From NCBI GenBank assembly GCA_049657775.1, contig JBASNZ010000069.1:1-42577 (forward strand): a stretch of 42,577 bases of DNA. Reading direction: 5' to 3'. The notes beneath the pieces were generated by a model. That model did not search any database and was not told the origin of the DNA. It was given only the letters and a program-made list of their open reading frames with translations. This DNA is from JBASNZ01 sp049657775. GTDB lineage: Bacteria > Actinomycetota > Coriobacteriia > Anaerosomatales > Anaerosomataceae. Numbering within the stretch: position 1 is the first letter of the stretch; the number at the start of each line of letters is the position of its first letter. Shown piece after piece: positions 15,789 through 23,198 of the stretch. The translations under genes and the position numbers were made by a program.

Positions 15789-17165
15789 CTACCCCTCGTT
15801 GGGCTCGCAGACTGCTCCCGCGGGCGGCTCGTAGATGCAGTACGGCTCGGCCGCCAGGTAGTCACCTGTGATCGAGAGCGCACGGGCACGACATCCGCCA
15901 CACACGGCCTTGTACTCGCAGCGGCCGCACTTGCCCTTGAGCAGCGAGTAGTCCCGGAGTTCGTTGAAGACCTTGGACTCGGTCCATATCTGCGAGAACG
16001 GCTGGTCCTTCACGTTGCCAAGCTGCATATCGAAGTAGCCGCATGGCTGGATGTCGCCCGTGTGGCTGATGAAGCAGAAGGTGATGCCGCCGAGGCACCC
16101 GCGCGTCATGGCATCCAATCCGTACTCTTCGCGCGTAACCTTCTTGCCCTCGGCCTTGGCAAGCTGGCGGATGATGCGGTAGTAGTGCGGCGCGTCGGTC
16201 GGCTTGAAGTGGAGCGGACTCGTCTTCTGGCGGTGATACGCCCAGGTCAGAACGGCCTCGTAGTCCTCGGGCGGCAGCTCCTTGTCGAGCAGGTCCTCAC
16301 CGCGACCGGTCGGAACCAGCATGAAGATGTGGAAGGCGTCCACGCCGAGCGACTCCGCCAGGTCGTGCACGGCCGCGACCTTGGTGTGGTTCATCGTGGT
16401 GACCGTCATGTTGATCTGCACGCCGACGCCGTGACGCTTCGCGAGCTTGATGCCCTCGATCGTGGCATCGAAGCAACCCGGCTGACCGCGGAACGCGTCG
16501 TGCTCCTCGGCTGTCGGGAAGTCCACCGAGACCGAGATGCGCGGGATCTTGTGCTCGGCCATCTTGGACGCGATGTCCTCGGTGATGAGCGTCGCGTTGG
16601 TGCCGATGACCGGCATCGCGCCCTTGGCCTGCGCGTAGTCCACGATCTCCCAGATATCCGGCCGCATGAGCGGCTCACCACCCGTGAGGATGATGATCGG
16701 GTTGGAGATGGTGACGATGTCGTCGATGTTGGACTTGATCTCGTCGAGCGACAGCTCACCCTCGTAGTGCCCGAACTCGGCCGCCGCGCGGCAGTGCGCG
16801 CACGACAGGTTACAGCTGCGCGTGATCTCCCAGGCGATGATGCGCGGCGCCTTGATGCCCGTGCGCTCCTCGTATGCGAGCGCCGCGGGTCCGCCGCCAG
16901 GCCTGAAGCCCACGCTGCGCGCCCCACCGTGCCGCTGCCGATCGACACCAGCAGGATGGCCCGAGGGGTGACCGGGGCCGGAGTCTTCCAAAGGGCGAAG
17001 GTCCCCGTTCGAGCCACCCCCGAGCGGAATCCCGATGCCGACCTCTCCGCATCCCGCCCCGGCTGCAGCGAGGGCATCCTCGTCGACGGTCGGCAGGTCC
17101 TCGCCAAACTCCTCGCCGAGCTCCAGATCGGGCCGGGCGTCTGCGTTGCCTACGTTGTCAGCCAT
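15789..17165 (-). CDS. ahbD: Radical SAM heme synthase, AhbD-type
   Basis: Probably converts Fe-coproporphyrin III to heme b by oxidative decarboxylation of two propionates. The radical SAM [4Fe-4S] motif CNLSCAHC has its cysteines at 118, 122 and 125, and TGGEP follows near residue 163. The C-terminal SPASM-like part has RGCLGGITFCFISHTGDIQP, then a KCGRCEYKAVCGGCRARA cluster motif. These agree best with AhbD; AhbC or NirJ are the alternatives. Unusual is a ~105-residue N-terminal extension rich in Gly, Pro and Asp with no fold. The ATG has a good AAGGAAGG site, so the extension seems real. It lies 2 bp after hemB. Confidence 0.82.
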   Translation of the reverse strand: MADNVGNADARPDLELGEEFGEDLPTVDEDALAAAGAGCGEVGIGIPLGGGSNGDLRPLEDSGPGHPSGHPAGVDRQRHGGARSVGFRPGGGPAALAYEERTGIKAPRIIAWEITRSCNLSCAHCRAAAEFGHYEGELSLDEIKSNIDDIVTISNPIIILTGGEPLMRPDIWEIVDYAQAKGAMPVIGTNATLITEDIASKMAEHKIPRISVSVDFPTAEEHDAFRGQPGCFDATIEGIKLAKRHGVGVQINMTVTTMNHTKVAAVHDLAESLGVDAFHIFMLVPTGRGEDLLDKELPPEDYEAVLTWAYHRQKTSPLHFKPTDAPHYYRIIRQLAKAEGKKVTREEYGLDAMTRGCLGGITFCFISHTGDIQPCGYFDMQLGNVKDQPFSQIWTESKVFNELRDYSLLKGKCGRCEYKAVCGGCRARALSITGDYLAAEPYCIYEPPAGAVCEPNEG

Positions 17166-17167
17166 GC

Positions 17168-18148
17168 CTAGCCTTCCTTAAGCCAGCGTGCGGCGTCCTT
17201 TGCGTGATACGTGATGATGAGGTCCGCGCCCGCGCGCTTGAACCCGATGAGGGTTTCTAGCACGGTCCGCTTCTCGTCGATCCAACCGTTGAGCGCGGCG
17301 GCCTTGACCATGGCGTACTCCCCGCTCACGTTGTACGCGCACGTGGGGTAGCCGAAGTCGTCCTTGACCCTGCGGATGATGTCCATGTACGCCAGCGCGG
17401 GCTTGACCATCACGATGTCGGCGCCCTCGTCGATGTCGAGCGCGGTCTCGCGAATGGCCTCGTCTCCGTTTGCCGGGTCCATCTGGTACTGCTTGCGGTC
17501 GCCGAACGTCGGGGCGCTGTCCGCGGCATCGCGGAACGGGCCGTAGTATGCCGAGGAGTACTTGGCCGAGTAGGCCATGATCGGGACCTGGTCGAAGCCC
17601 TCGGCGTCGAGCGCTGCGCGAATCGCGGCCACCCGACCGTCCATCATGTCCGAGGGAGCCACCATATCCGCTCCCGCCTCGGCATGGCTGACCGCGGTCA
17701 TGGCGAGCATCTCGAGCGTGACATCGTTCATGACGCAGCCGCTGTCGTCGAGCGCGCCGCAGTGGCCGTGCGAGGTGTACTCGCACATGCAGACGTCGGT
17801 GATGACGTAGAAGTCGGGATCGTGCGCCTTGATCGTGCGAATCGCCTGCTGCACGATGCCGTCCTCGGCGTACGCCCCCGAGCCGGCCTCGTCCTTGGTA
17901 GCGGGGATGCCGAACAAGATGACCGCGGGCACGCCCAGGGCCTTCAGCTCGTCGATCTCGGCAGGCAGCTGGTCGAGTGAGATGTTGAAGACGCCCGGCA
18001 TCGAGGGGACCTCCCGACGGACGTTCTCGCCAAACTCCACGAACATCGGGTAGATGAGGTCGGTCGCGTCGAGCGTGTTCTCGCGCACCATGGCGCGGAG
18101 CGTCTCTGTCCTGCGCAGGCGGCGCGGACGGTAGGTCGGGAACTGCAT
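17168..18148 (-). CDS. hemB: Porphobilinogen synthase (ALA dehydratase)
   Basis: Condenses two 5-aminolevulinate molecules to porphobilinogen. The N-terminus RPRRLRRTETLRAMVREN is typical. The active-site zinc triad is seen in DVCMCEYTSHGHCGALDDSG, so this is a zinc-type enzyme. The two catalytic lysines lie in AYSAKYSSAYYGPFRDA and VMVKPALAYMDIIR. The length of 326 aa is normal. The ATG has a perfect AGGAGG four bases away. It follows the small membrane protein gene and precedes ahbD in the heme operon. Confidence 0.96.
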   Translation of the reverse strand: MQFPTYRPRRLRRTETLRAMVRENTLDATDLIYPMFVEFGENVRREVPSMPGVFNISLDQLPAEIDELKALGVPAVILFGIPATKDEAGSGAYAEDGIVQQAIRTIKAHDPDFYVITDVCMCEYTSHGHCGALDDSGCVMNDVTLEMLAMTAVSHAEAGADMVAPSDMMDGRVAAIRAALDAEGFDQVPIMAYSAKYSSAYYGPFRDAADSAPTFGDRKQYQMDPANGDEAIRETALDIDEGADIVMVKPALAYMDIIRRVKDDFGYPTCAYNVSGEYAMVKAAALNGWIDEKRTVLETLIGFKRAGADLIITYHAKDAARWLKEG

Positions 18149-18179
18149 GGTGCCTCCTAGAATGCCGGGACGGGCGTGC

Positions 18180-18392
18180 TTAGTCGACGAACTCGTCGAT
18201 GCTGATGGTCGAGCGGGATTCCGGCGTTGGCGCCGGAGCGTGCGCGGTGTGCTTCGCCACCTTGTGGTCGACGAAACGCTTGAGCAGGAGCACGGCCCAG
18301 ACGGCGGCGGCCGCCATCACGACCCAGTACAGCAGCTGCACGATGGGGCCTGCGTAATACACGAACCGATCGAACGCCGCGTTGGTCACCAT
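18180..18392 (-). CDS. Small single-span membrane protein of the heme operon
   Basis: A 70-aa protein starting MVTNAAFDRFVYYAGP, with a hydrophobic stretch at about residues 14-35 (VQLLYWVVMAAAAVWAVLLL) and then a polar tail rich in Lys, His, Pro and Ser that ends in SIDEFVD. The ATG at 18392 has GGAGG six bases upstream, which supports a real gene. It lies between the tRNA-Ala gene and hemB. The layout (N-terminal helix, cytoplasmic tail) recalls small subunits of membrane complexes such as CcmD or oxidase accessory peptides, but there is no recognisable family motif and no function can be given. Confidence 0.6.
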   Translation of the reverse strand: MVTNAAFDRFVYYAGPIVQLLYWVVMAAAAVWAVLLLKRFVDHKVAKHTAHAPAPTPESRSTISIDEFVD

Positions 18393-18495
18393 TGGTCCTC
18401 CCATGGTCGCCGGTCTCCAGCGGTCCACCCGCGAGTACGCGGGAGATAACAGTCGAGGCGCCCCGCAGTGCAGGCCGCCTCGACATTGCATTTTG

Positions 18496-18571
18496 TGGTG
18501 GAGATGATCGGATTCGAACCGACGGCCTCTGCCTTGCGAAGGCAGCGCTCTCCCAGCTGAGCTACATCCCC
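18496..18571 (-). tRNA. tRNA-Ala (anticodon CGC)
   Basis: A 76-nt cloverleaf with a 7-bp acceptor stem (GGGGATG/CATCTCC with one G-U pair), D-arm GCTCAGCTGGGAGAGC, anticodon stem CTGCC/GGCAG around loop TTCGCAA, T-arm with GGTTCGAATCC, and an encoded CCA end. The anticodon CGC reads GCG, a frequent Ala codon in this GC-rich genome. It lies on the same strand as, and inside, the heme operon. Confidence 0.95.
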
Positions 18572-18638
18572 GTCACCTGGTCCCGGACCGGCCGGGGCAG
18601 ATGTATACAATGCCGAGCCTTGCTCGCTTTGTCAATCC

Positions 18639-18657
18639 GTCCGGACCCCGTCCGAAC
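18639..18657 (-). terminator. Hairpin after hemD
   Basis: An 8-bp stem (GTTCGGAC/GTCCGGAC, one G-U pair) with a GGG loop begins 4 bases past the hemD stop. There is no U-tract. A TTGACA (minus strand, 18630-18635) follows and a TATACA lies at 18602-18607, but 22 bp apart. The region therefore looks like a hemD end plus a tRNA-Ala promoter whose elements are not ideally spaced. Confidence 0.4.
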
Positions 18658-18661
18658 AGTC

Positions 18662-19459
18662 CTACGACTGCTTGTAGTGCTCCACGAGCGCCTCCACAAG
18701 GGATGGGACCGTGTACTCTGCCGGCTCAACGGCGACGTCCATGCCGAGCGAGCGAGCCGTGTCCGAGGTGACCGGTCCGATACTTGCGAACGTGATGCCG
18801 CTCGTGTCGATGTCGGCTGTCAGCCTGGCGAAATTGCGCGCTGTGGACGACGACGTGAACGTGACAACGTCGACATCGCCCGTGCTCAACCGCTGCAACA
18901 CCGACGGGTCGCCGCCTCCGGGTACCGTGCGGTAGACCGGCACGACATCCACCATCGCGCCGCGCTCGCGGAGCTGCTCGGGCAGTGCCTCGCGCGCCTC
19001 GAGCGCGCGCGGCAACAGAACCCGGGTGCCCACGCCCACGCCGCGAACGCAAAGACCCGCAAGTACGCCTTCGCCGACATGCTCGTCGGGTACGAAGTCG
19101 GGGTGGACGCCCCTGGCCACGCATGCCTCGGCCGTTGCCGGACCGACTGCGGCCAGTCGCAGCCCCGCAAGGTGCCGTGCGTCCTTGGCAGCGGCATAAA
19201 CGCGATCGAAGAACCGCTCGACCGCATTCGCGGAGGTCAGGATCAGCCAGGCGTAGACGTCGAGATGCCGTATCGCATCATCCACCGGAGTCCAGTCATC
19301 GGGATCGACGATCTCGATCGTCGGGAACGCCAGGACGTTGGCACCGACATCCTCAAGCAGCTTCACGAGCGCTCCAGCCTGCGCGCGAGCGCGTGTGACC
19401 ACCACCGTGACACCGGCGAGAGGCGCGGGATCCGCGTTGGTTGGCTCAAGTGCTGACAT
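18662..19459 (-). CDS. hemD: Uroporphyrinogen-III synthase
   Basis: Closes and rearranges hydroxymethylbilane to uroporphyrinogen III, the branch point towards siroheme and heme. The sequence shows VTRARAQAGALVKLLEDVG near the start, ILTSANAVERFFDR, RLAAVGPATAEA, DVVTFTSSSTARNFA and ASIGPVTSDTARSLG, the scattered signatures of this poorly conserved family. It has 265 aa from the ATG at 19459. It is not fused to a CobA methyltransferase domain, although siroheme formation would need that enzyme from elsewhere. It follows hemC by 7 bp. Confidence 0.9.
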   Translation of the reverse strand: MSALEPTNADPAPLAGVTVVVTRARAQAGALVKLLEDVGANVLAFPTIEIVDPDDWTPVDDAIRHLDVYAWLILTSANAVERFFDRVYAAAKDARHLAGLRLAAVGPATAEACVARGVHPDFVPDEHVGEGVLAGLCVRGVGVGTRVLLPRALEAREALPEQLRERGAMVDVVPVYRTVPGGGDPSVLQRLSTGDVDVVTFTSSSTARNFARLTADIDTSGITFASIGPVTSDTARSLGMDVAVEPAEYTVPSLVEALVEHYKQS

Positions 19460-19466
19460 GGCAGTC

Positions 19467-20426
19467 CTACGTGCCGAGAAGCTCGTCGGCGCCGTTGGCC
19501 ATGCGGACCTCCGCGAGGATCTCGTGAGCGCCGAGCGCGAGCAGCCGCGCCGCCATCGCCTCGCCGAGCGCCTCGGGCTCGCCCGCGTCGCCGCAGAGCT
19601 GCTCCCGCACGATATGCGTGCCATCCACGGAGCCGACCATGGCGTCCATCGTGAGCGTCCCGTCCTCGTAGCGGCAGTATGCGCCGATCGGCACCTGGCA
19701 GCCGCCCTCAAGCATGCGCATGACGACCCGCTCGGCCGTAACGCACTCCATGGTCTCGGTATTTCCGATGGCTTCCATGACGTGGCGCATGAACTCGTCG
19801 TCTTCGCGTATCTCGATGCCGATGGCACCCTGGCCAACGGCCGAGACCATCTGCGTGGTAGGAATGTAGCTGGTGATCCGATCCGCCCAGCCCATGCGGG
19901 TGATGCCCGCCGATGCGAGGATGACCACGTCGACCTCGCCCTCCTCGGCCTTGCGCATGCGCGTGTCGAGGTTGCCACGGACGTCCACGATCTCGCAGTC
20001 GGGGCGCAACGCTCGCACCTGCGCCACGCGCCGTAGGCTGGACGTGCCGACGCGCCCGCCCTCGGGCAGCGTGTCGAGCGTGTATCCGGCACCGCTGACG
20101 AGCGCGTCGCGTGGGTCGACCCGCTCGGGCATCGCCGCGATATAGAGACCCTCGGGCAGCTCGGTGGGGACGTCCTTCATCGAGTGAACGCAGAGGTCGA
20201 CCGTTTCCTCGAGGAGCTCGACTTCCAGCTCCTTGGTGAACAGGCCCTTGCCGCCGACCTTCGCAAGCGGGACATCCAGGATCTTGTCACCGGTGGTCTT
20301 GATGATCTTGATCTCCACCGGAAGTCCGGTGATGTCCTCCACCAGGCCCTTGACGTACTCAGACTGCCACAGGGCAAGCTTGCTGCCCCTCGTACCGATT
20401 GTCAGGCGGGTTCTCTCAGCAGCCAA
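19467..20426 (-). CDS. hemC: Hydroxymethylbilane synthase (porphobilinogen deaminase)
   Basis: Links four porphobilinogens into hydroxymethylbilane on a dipyrromethane cofactor. It shows IGTRGSKLALWQ at the N-terminus, HSMKDVPTELPEG, GTSSLRR, RGNLDTR, and LEGGCQVPIGAY with the cofactor-binding Cys at about residue 240. The length of 319 aa is normal. The start is taken as a TTG at 20426 with GGAG six bases before it. It overlaps the end of hemA by 11 bp, which implies coupled translation. No ATG or GTG is placed sensibly for this family. Confidence 0.92.
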   Translation of the reverse strand: MAAERTRLTIGTRGSKLALWQSEYVKGLVEDITGLPVEIKIIKTTGDKILDVPLAKVGGKGLFTKELEVELLEETVDLCVHSMKDVPTELPEGLYIAAMPERVDPRDALVSGAGYTLDTLPEGGRVGTSSLRRVAQVRALRPDCEIVDVRGNLDTRMRKAEEGEVDVVILASAGITRMGWADRITSYIPTTQMVSAVGQGAIGIEIREDDEFMRHVMEAIGNTETMECVTAERVVMRMLEGGCQVPIGAYCRYEDGTLTMDAMVGSVDGTHIVREQLCGDAGEPEALGEAMAARLLALGAHEILAEVRMANGADELLGT

Positions 20427-21789
20427 GGGTGTCTCCGATCTCGCCGGAGGCCGCCTGATCCTGGATCTCGCGCGCCTTGCGATTGAGCAGATTGCGCAGA
20501 AGCCCGTGACCTTGCCTGGCCTCGCTCTCATCCAGCCCGTACAGCGAGCGGGCAGTCTCCACGTACACGTAGCCGTCAGTACCCTCGGCCGCCTGCTTGA
20601 GGCGGGCCGTGGGACCGTGCAGCATCTTGTTCACGATGGCGCACGTAAGCGCATCGATGGTCTGCAGTTCCTTCTCCGACAGTGCCCCCAGACGCTTGAG
20701 CGCCTTCTCCATCTCGGACTGGCGAATGACCTCGGCCTTGGCACGGATCGCGGCGACCGTGGGAACGACCTCAAGCGACTCGCGCCAACGGGCGAACTCC
20801 GCGATCTCCTCGTCGATGATCACCTCGGCGCGCCGCGCTTCGCGCATGCGCTCCTCGAGGTTGGCCTCCACGACGCCGTTGAGGTCGTCGATGTCGTAGA
20901 CGAACACGTTACTGAGATCGTTGACCGCAGGATCGATGTCGCGCGGTACCGCGATGTCGATGAGGAACAGCGGACGGCCGCCCCTGCCACGCATAACGCC
21001 CGCGACCTCGGACTTGGTCACTACGTACTCGGTGGCCGCCGTGGACGAGATGACGATGTCGGCGTCGCGCATGCGCTCGTAGAGTGACTCGTACGGGATA
21101 GGTTCGCCGTTGAACTTCTCGGCCAACTCCACCGCACGCTCGTAGGTGCGGTTGGCAACCAGCACCGAGTGGACCCCGTTGCACACCAGGTGCTTGGACG
21201 TGAGCTCGCTCATCTTGCCAGCGCCGAGAACCAGGATCGTTCGGCCTTCGAGCGACTCGAAGACCTTCTTTGCAAGCTCGACCGCCGCGTAGCTGATCGA
21301 AACGGCATTCTCGCCGATCTCGGTCTCGGTTCGAACGCGCTTGCCTACTTCGAAGGACTGGCGGAACAGCCGGTTGAAGGCGCGGCTTGTGGCGCCCGCG
21401 TTGAACGCATGCTCGTAGGCTTCCTTCACCTGGCCCAGGATCTGTGCCTCGCCGATCACCATCGAGTCGAGGGATGCAACGACGCGGAAGAGGTGCCTGA
21501 TGACGGCGTCGCCCTTGACGATGTAGAGGTAGCGCATCAGATCGTGACGGTCCAGATCGTGGTAGTCCGCAAGGAAGCCGATGACCGCGTCCACGCCAGC
21601 CTCGATGTCGCCCGCAACAACGTAGACTTCCGTCCGGTTGCATGTGGAGAGGATGACGGCCTCGGAGATGATCTCATCGGAGGTGAGTATCGACAGCGCC
21701 TCCGCCTGCCTACCGGCAGGGAAGGTCAGCTTCTCCCTCATCGCTATGGGCGCGGTCTTATGGCTCAGACCGACAAGCAGCAGGTGCAT
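20416..21789 (-). CDS. hemA: Glutamyl-tRNA reductase
   Basis: NADPH-dependent reduction of glutamyl-tRNA(Glu) to glutamate-1-semialdehyde, the committed and usually regulated step of tetrapyrrole synthesis. It shows GLSHKTAPIAMREKL at residues 8-22, the catalytic Cys50 in STCNRTEVY, GEAQILGQVKEAY, the NADPH-binding GAGKMSEL, and a C-terminal dimerisation helix with KMLHGPTARLKQAA. The length of 457 aa is normal. It is the first gene of the heme operon. The 143-nt leader upstream is highly structured and the gene has only a weak GAAGCGAG Shine-Dalgarno, which suggests post-transcriptional control. Confidence 0.96.
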   Translation of the reverse strand: MHLLLVGLSHKTAPIAMREKLTFPAGRQAEALSILTSDEIISEAVILSTCNRTEVYVVAGDIEAGVDAVIGFLADYHDLDRHDLMRYLYIVKGDAVIRHLFRVVASLDSMVIGEAQILGQVKEAYEHAFNAGATSRAFNRLFRQSFEVGKRVRTETEIGENAVSISYAAVELAKKVFESLEGRTILVLGAGKMSELTSKHLVCNGVHSVLVANRTYERAVELAEKFNGEPIPYESLYERMRDADIVISSTAATEYVVTKSEVAGVMRGRGGRPLFLIDIAVPRDIDPAVNDLSNVFVYDIDDLNGVVEANLEERMREARRAEVIIDEEIAEFARWRESLEVVPTVAAIRAKAEVIRQSEMEKALKRLGALSEKELQTIDALTCAIVNKMLHGPTARLKQAAEGTDGYVYVETARSLYGLDESEARQGHGLLRNLLNRKAREIQDQAASGEIGDTLGC

Positions 21790-21932
21790 GAGACTCGCTT
21801 CGTGTCGACGTGTGTCTTCACGTTCCGGGACATAGGTCGCCCCCGCCGGTGCGGTGCGTGTTGTTCAGGCAAGCAGGCCCGGCGGGGGCGATGTGAAGTG
21901 CTCTATGGCGCACGCTCTGCACTTGCCTGAAC
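21790..21932 (-). ncRNA. Structured 5' leader of hemA with interleaved inverted repeats
   Basis: From the predicted transcription start the RNA begins with an 11-nt arm (minus 21932 to 21922, GUUCAGGCAAG). Its exact complement lies at 21873-21863. A 13-nt arm (21891-21879, TCGCCCCCGCCGG) pairs exactly with 21849-21837. The order A-B-A'-B' is that of a pseudoknot, with A' lying in the 29-nt loop of the B stem. A CUUCAC/GUGAAG pair can extend the B stem outward, and AAGTGC/GCACTT offers a competing local hairpin that uses part of arm A. No known riboswitch class is recognised. Confidence 0.6.
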
Positions 21933-21967
21933 ATCCGTATCCTACCATTCGTACTAGTCGAGAACAA
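21933..21967 (-). promoter_or_regulatory. hemA operon promoter
   Basis: On the minus strand TTGTTC (21967-21962), a 17-bp spacer, and TAGGAT (21944-21939) predict a start at 21932. The sequence GTACGAATGGTA, covering the end of the spacer and the start of the -10 box, recurs with one change in the ccmE promoter, so it may be a shared regulator site. Confidence 0.55.
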
Positions 21968-21984
21968 ACGAGCCCGAAGCCCCG

Positions 21985-22833
21985 TCAGGGCGACTGGTGA
22001 CGCGTCTTCGCGCGCTTCTGGACCGACGCGACATCGTGATCGAATACCGCGAAGAAAAGCTCCGGCCACACGCCCTTCAGCCGATATAGCAGGCCGTTCA
22101 CCATTCCCGGGATCCGGAGGAACCTGCGCCGCTCCACAGCCGAGACAAGCGCCTCGGCCATAGCGCGCGGAGGGACGGTCTTCGTCCCACTGTTGATAGC
22201 CGCGGTCTCCGGTGGCTCGATCCGCACCTCGCGTGCGTAGCCGGGCGTGTCGACGTTGGGTGGGCACAAGACCGTCACACTGATCCCGTACGGTTTGAGT
22301 TCGCAGCGGAGCACCTCGGCGAGCCCCATCACGCCAAACTTGGCAGGGCTATACGCCGAGTAGCCATACACTCCGATGAAGCCGCCCATCGAAGCAACCA
22401 TCGCGATGTGACCGCCACCGCGAGCGATCATCCCCGGGGTCACGGCGCGCGCCAGGTACGTGTAGCCCAGAAGGTCGATATCCAGATGGGCCTGAAACTC
22501 CTCGATCGGGAGTTCGGTAAACCGCATGGGCAGGCAGTAGCCCGCACATGCCATGAGCACATCGACCGGACCGACTTCCTCCTCAACGCGCTTTACCATG
22601 GCGTTCACGTCGTCCCACTTGGACACGTCGCACGAGATAGCCACGACGGATCGCGATTCGTCCGCCCTCGCCGTGAGCACGGCATCCCGGGCGGCTTCGA
22701 GACGTGCGAGGTCCCTGGCGACGATCACGACGTTCGCCCCGCGAGCGGCGAGGATCTCGGCGGTCGCCAGCCCTATCCCGCTGGAACCACCGGTGACGAT
22801 GGCCGTAGCGCCGTTGAAGTGATCGCTCACCAC
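21985..22833 (-). CDS. Short-chain dehydrogenase, 3-ketodihydrosphingosine reductase-like
   Basis: Classical SDR of 282 aa. The cofactor motif TGGSSGIG is near residues 15-22, ARDLARL gives an NADP-type fingerprint, MACAG follows, and the catalytic Ser/Tyr/Lys set lies in VASMGGFIGVYGYSAYSPAK. VLCPPNVDTPG after the active site resembles the PPDTDTPG signature of 3-ketosphinganine reductases (KDSR). Tandem GTG codons open the frame at 22833 and overlap the Met8-like gene. It is the last gene of the cytochrome maturation operon and ends about 20 bp from the hemA promoter. A lipid 3-keto reductase role is inference; no sphingolipid gene is nearby. Confidence 0.78.
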   Translation of the reverse strand: MVSDHFNGATAIVTGGSSGIGLATAEILAARGANVVIVARDLARLEAARDAVLTARADESRSVVAISCDVSKWDDVNAMVKRVEEEVGPVDVLMACAGYCLPMRFTELPIEEFQAHLDIDLLGYTYLARAVTPGMIARGGGHIAMVASMGGFIGVYGYSAYSPAKFGVMGLAEVLRCELKPYGISVTVLCPPNVDTPGYAREVRIEPPETAAINSGTKTVPPRAMAEALVSAVERRRFLRIPGMVNGLLYRLKGVWPELFFAVFDHDVASVQKRAKTRHQSP

Positions 22834-23183
22834 GTATCAACCTCCAGGGGCCGGAAGGTGCTTGCGTCCGGGTCACCCACCACATGCAGAAGACACCCAT
22901 GCTCCTGCGCCTCGTCGCGGACAGCCGCGCGCACCTCGGGATCATCCGTCGAACACACTGCCATGAATGCTCCTGTCATGTCGCCGCGAACGTAGCCCCG
23001 GGAAACCGGCACGATCCCGTCTCCGGCGGTCGCGCCCGAAGCTACCCACCGCACGTTCGAGCCGCATGCCGCGAGCGCCGCAACGGCCCGGCGGGCGATG
23101 TCGTCTCCACCGATGACAACGACCGGACGGTCGCCGAGATCGATGGATGCGTCGAAGGCTGGGTTCGACCAGGGTGCGGACAC
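22827..23183 (-). CDS. Truncated precorrin-2 dehydrogenase (Met8/CysG N-terminal-like) domain
   Basis: A 118-aa protein matching only the NAD-binding part of the Met8/SirC/CysG-N family. It has PVVVIGGDDIARRAVAALAA in place of the usual GGGxVAxRK, a short AVCSTDDPEVRAAVRDEA, and LLHVVGDP where the family has VNVVDDP. It then stops after STFRPLEVDTW, just where the C-terminal dimerisation and catalytic part (DFIFPA onward) should follow. The Asp that is catalytic in Met8 is replaced by Gly. The GTG at 23183 is preceded by GGGGAGA. It may be a degraded enzyme or a regulatory/heme-related derivative. It sits between a CcsA/HemX-like protein and an SDR. Confidence 0.65.
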   Translation of the reverse strand: MSAPWSNPAFDASIDLGDRPVVVIGGDDIARRAVAALAACGSNVRWVASGATAGDGIVPVSRGYVRGDMTGAFMAVCSTDDPEVRAAVRDEAQEHGCLLHVVGDPDASTFRPLEVDTW

Positions 23184-23198
23184 GTGGCCCCGTCTCCC

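Noticed and set aside
15570..17171. Long plus-strand open frame opposite ahbD and ahbAB
   Set aside because: Antisense shadow of genes with intact radical SAM and AhbA/B motifs; no start site or domain of its own.
19460..20092. N-terminal CobA-like extension of HemD
   Set aside because: The frame upstream of the HemD start is open but Arg/Ser-rich and overlaps hemC in another frame; it has no methyltransferase motif.
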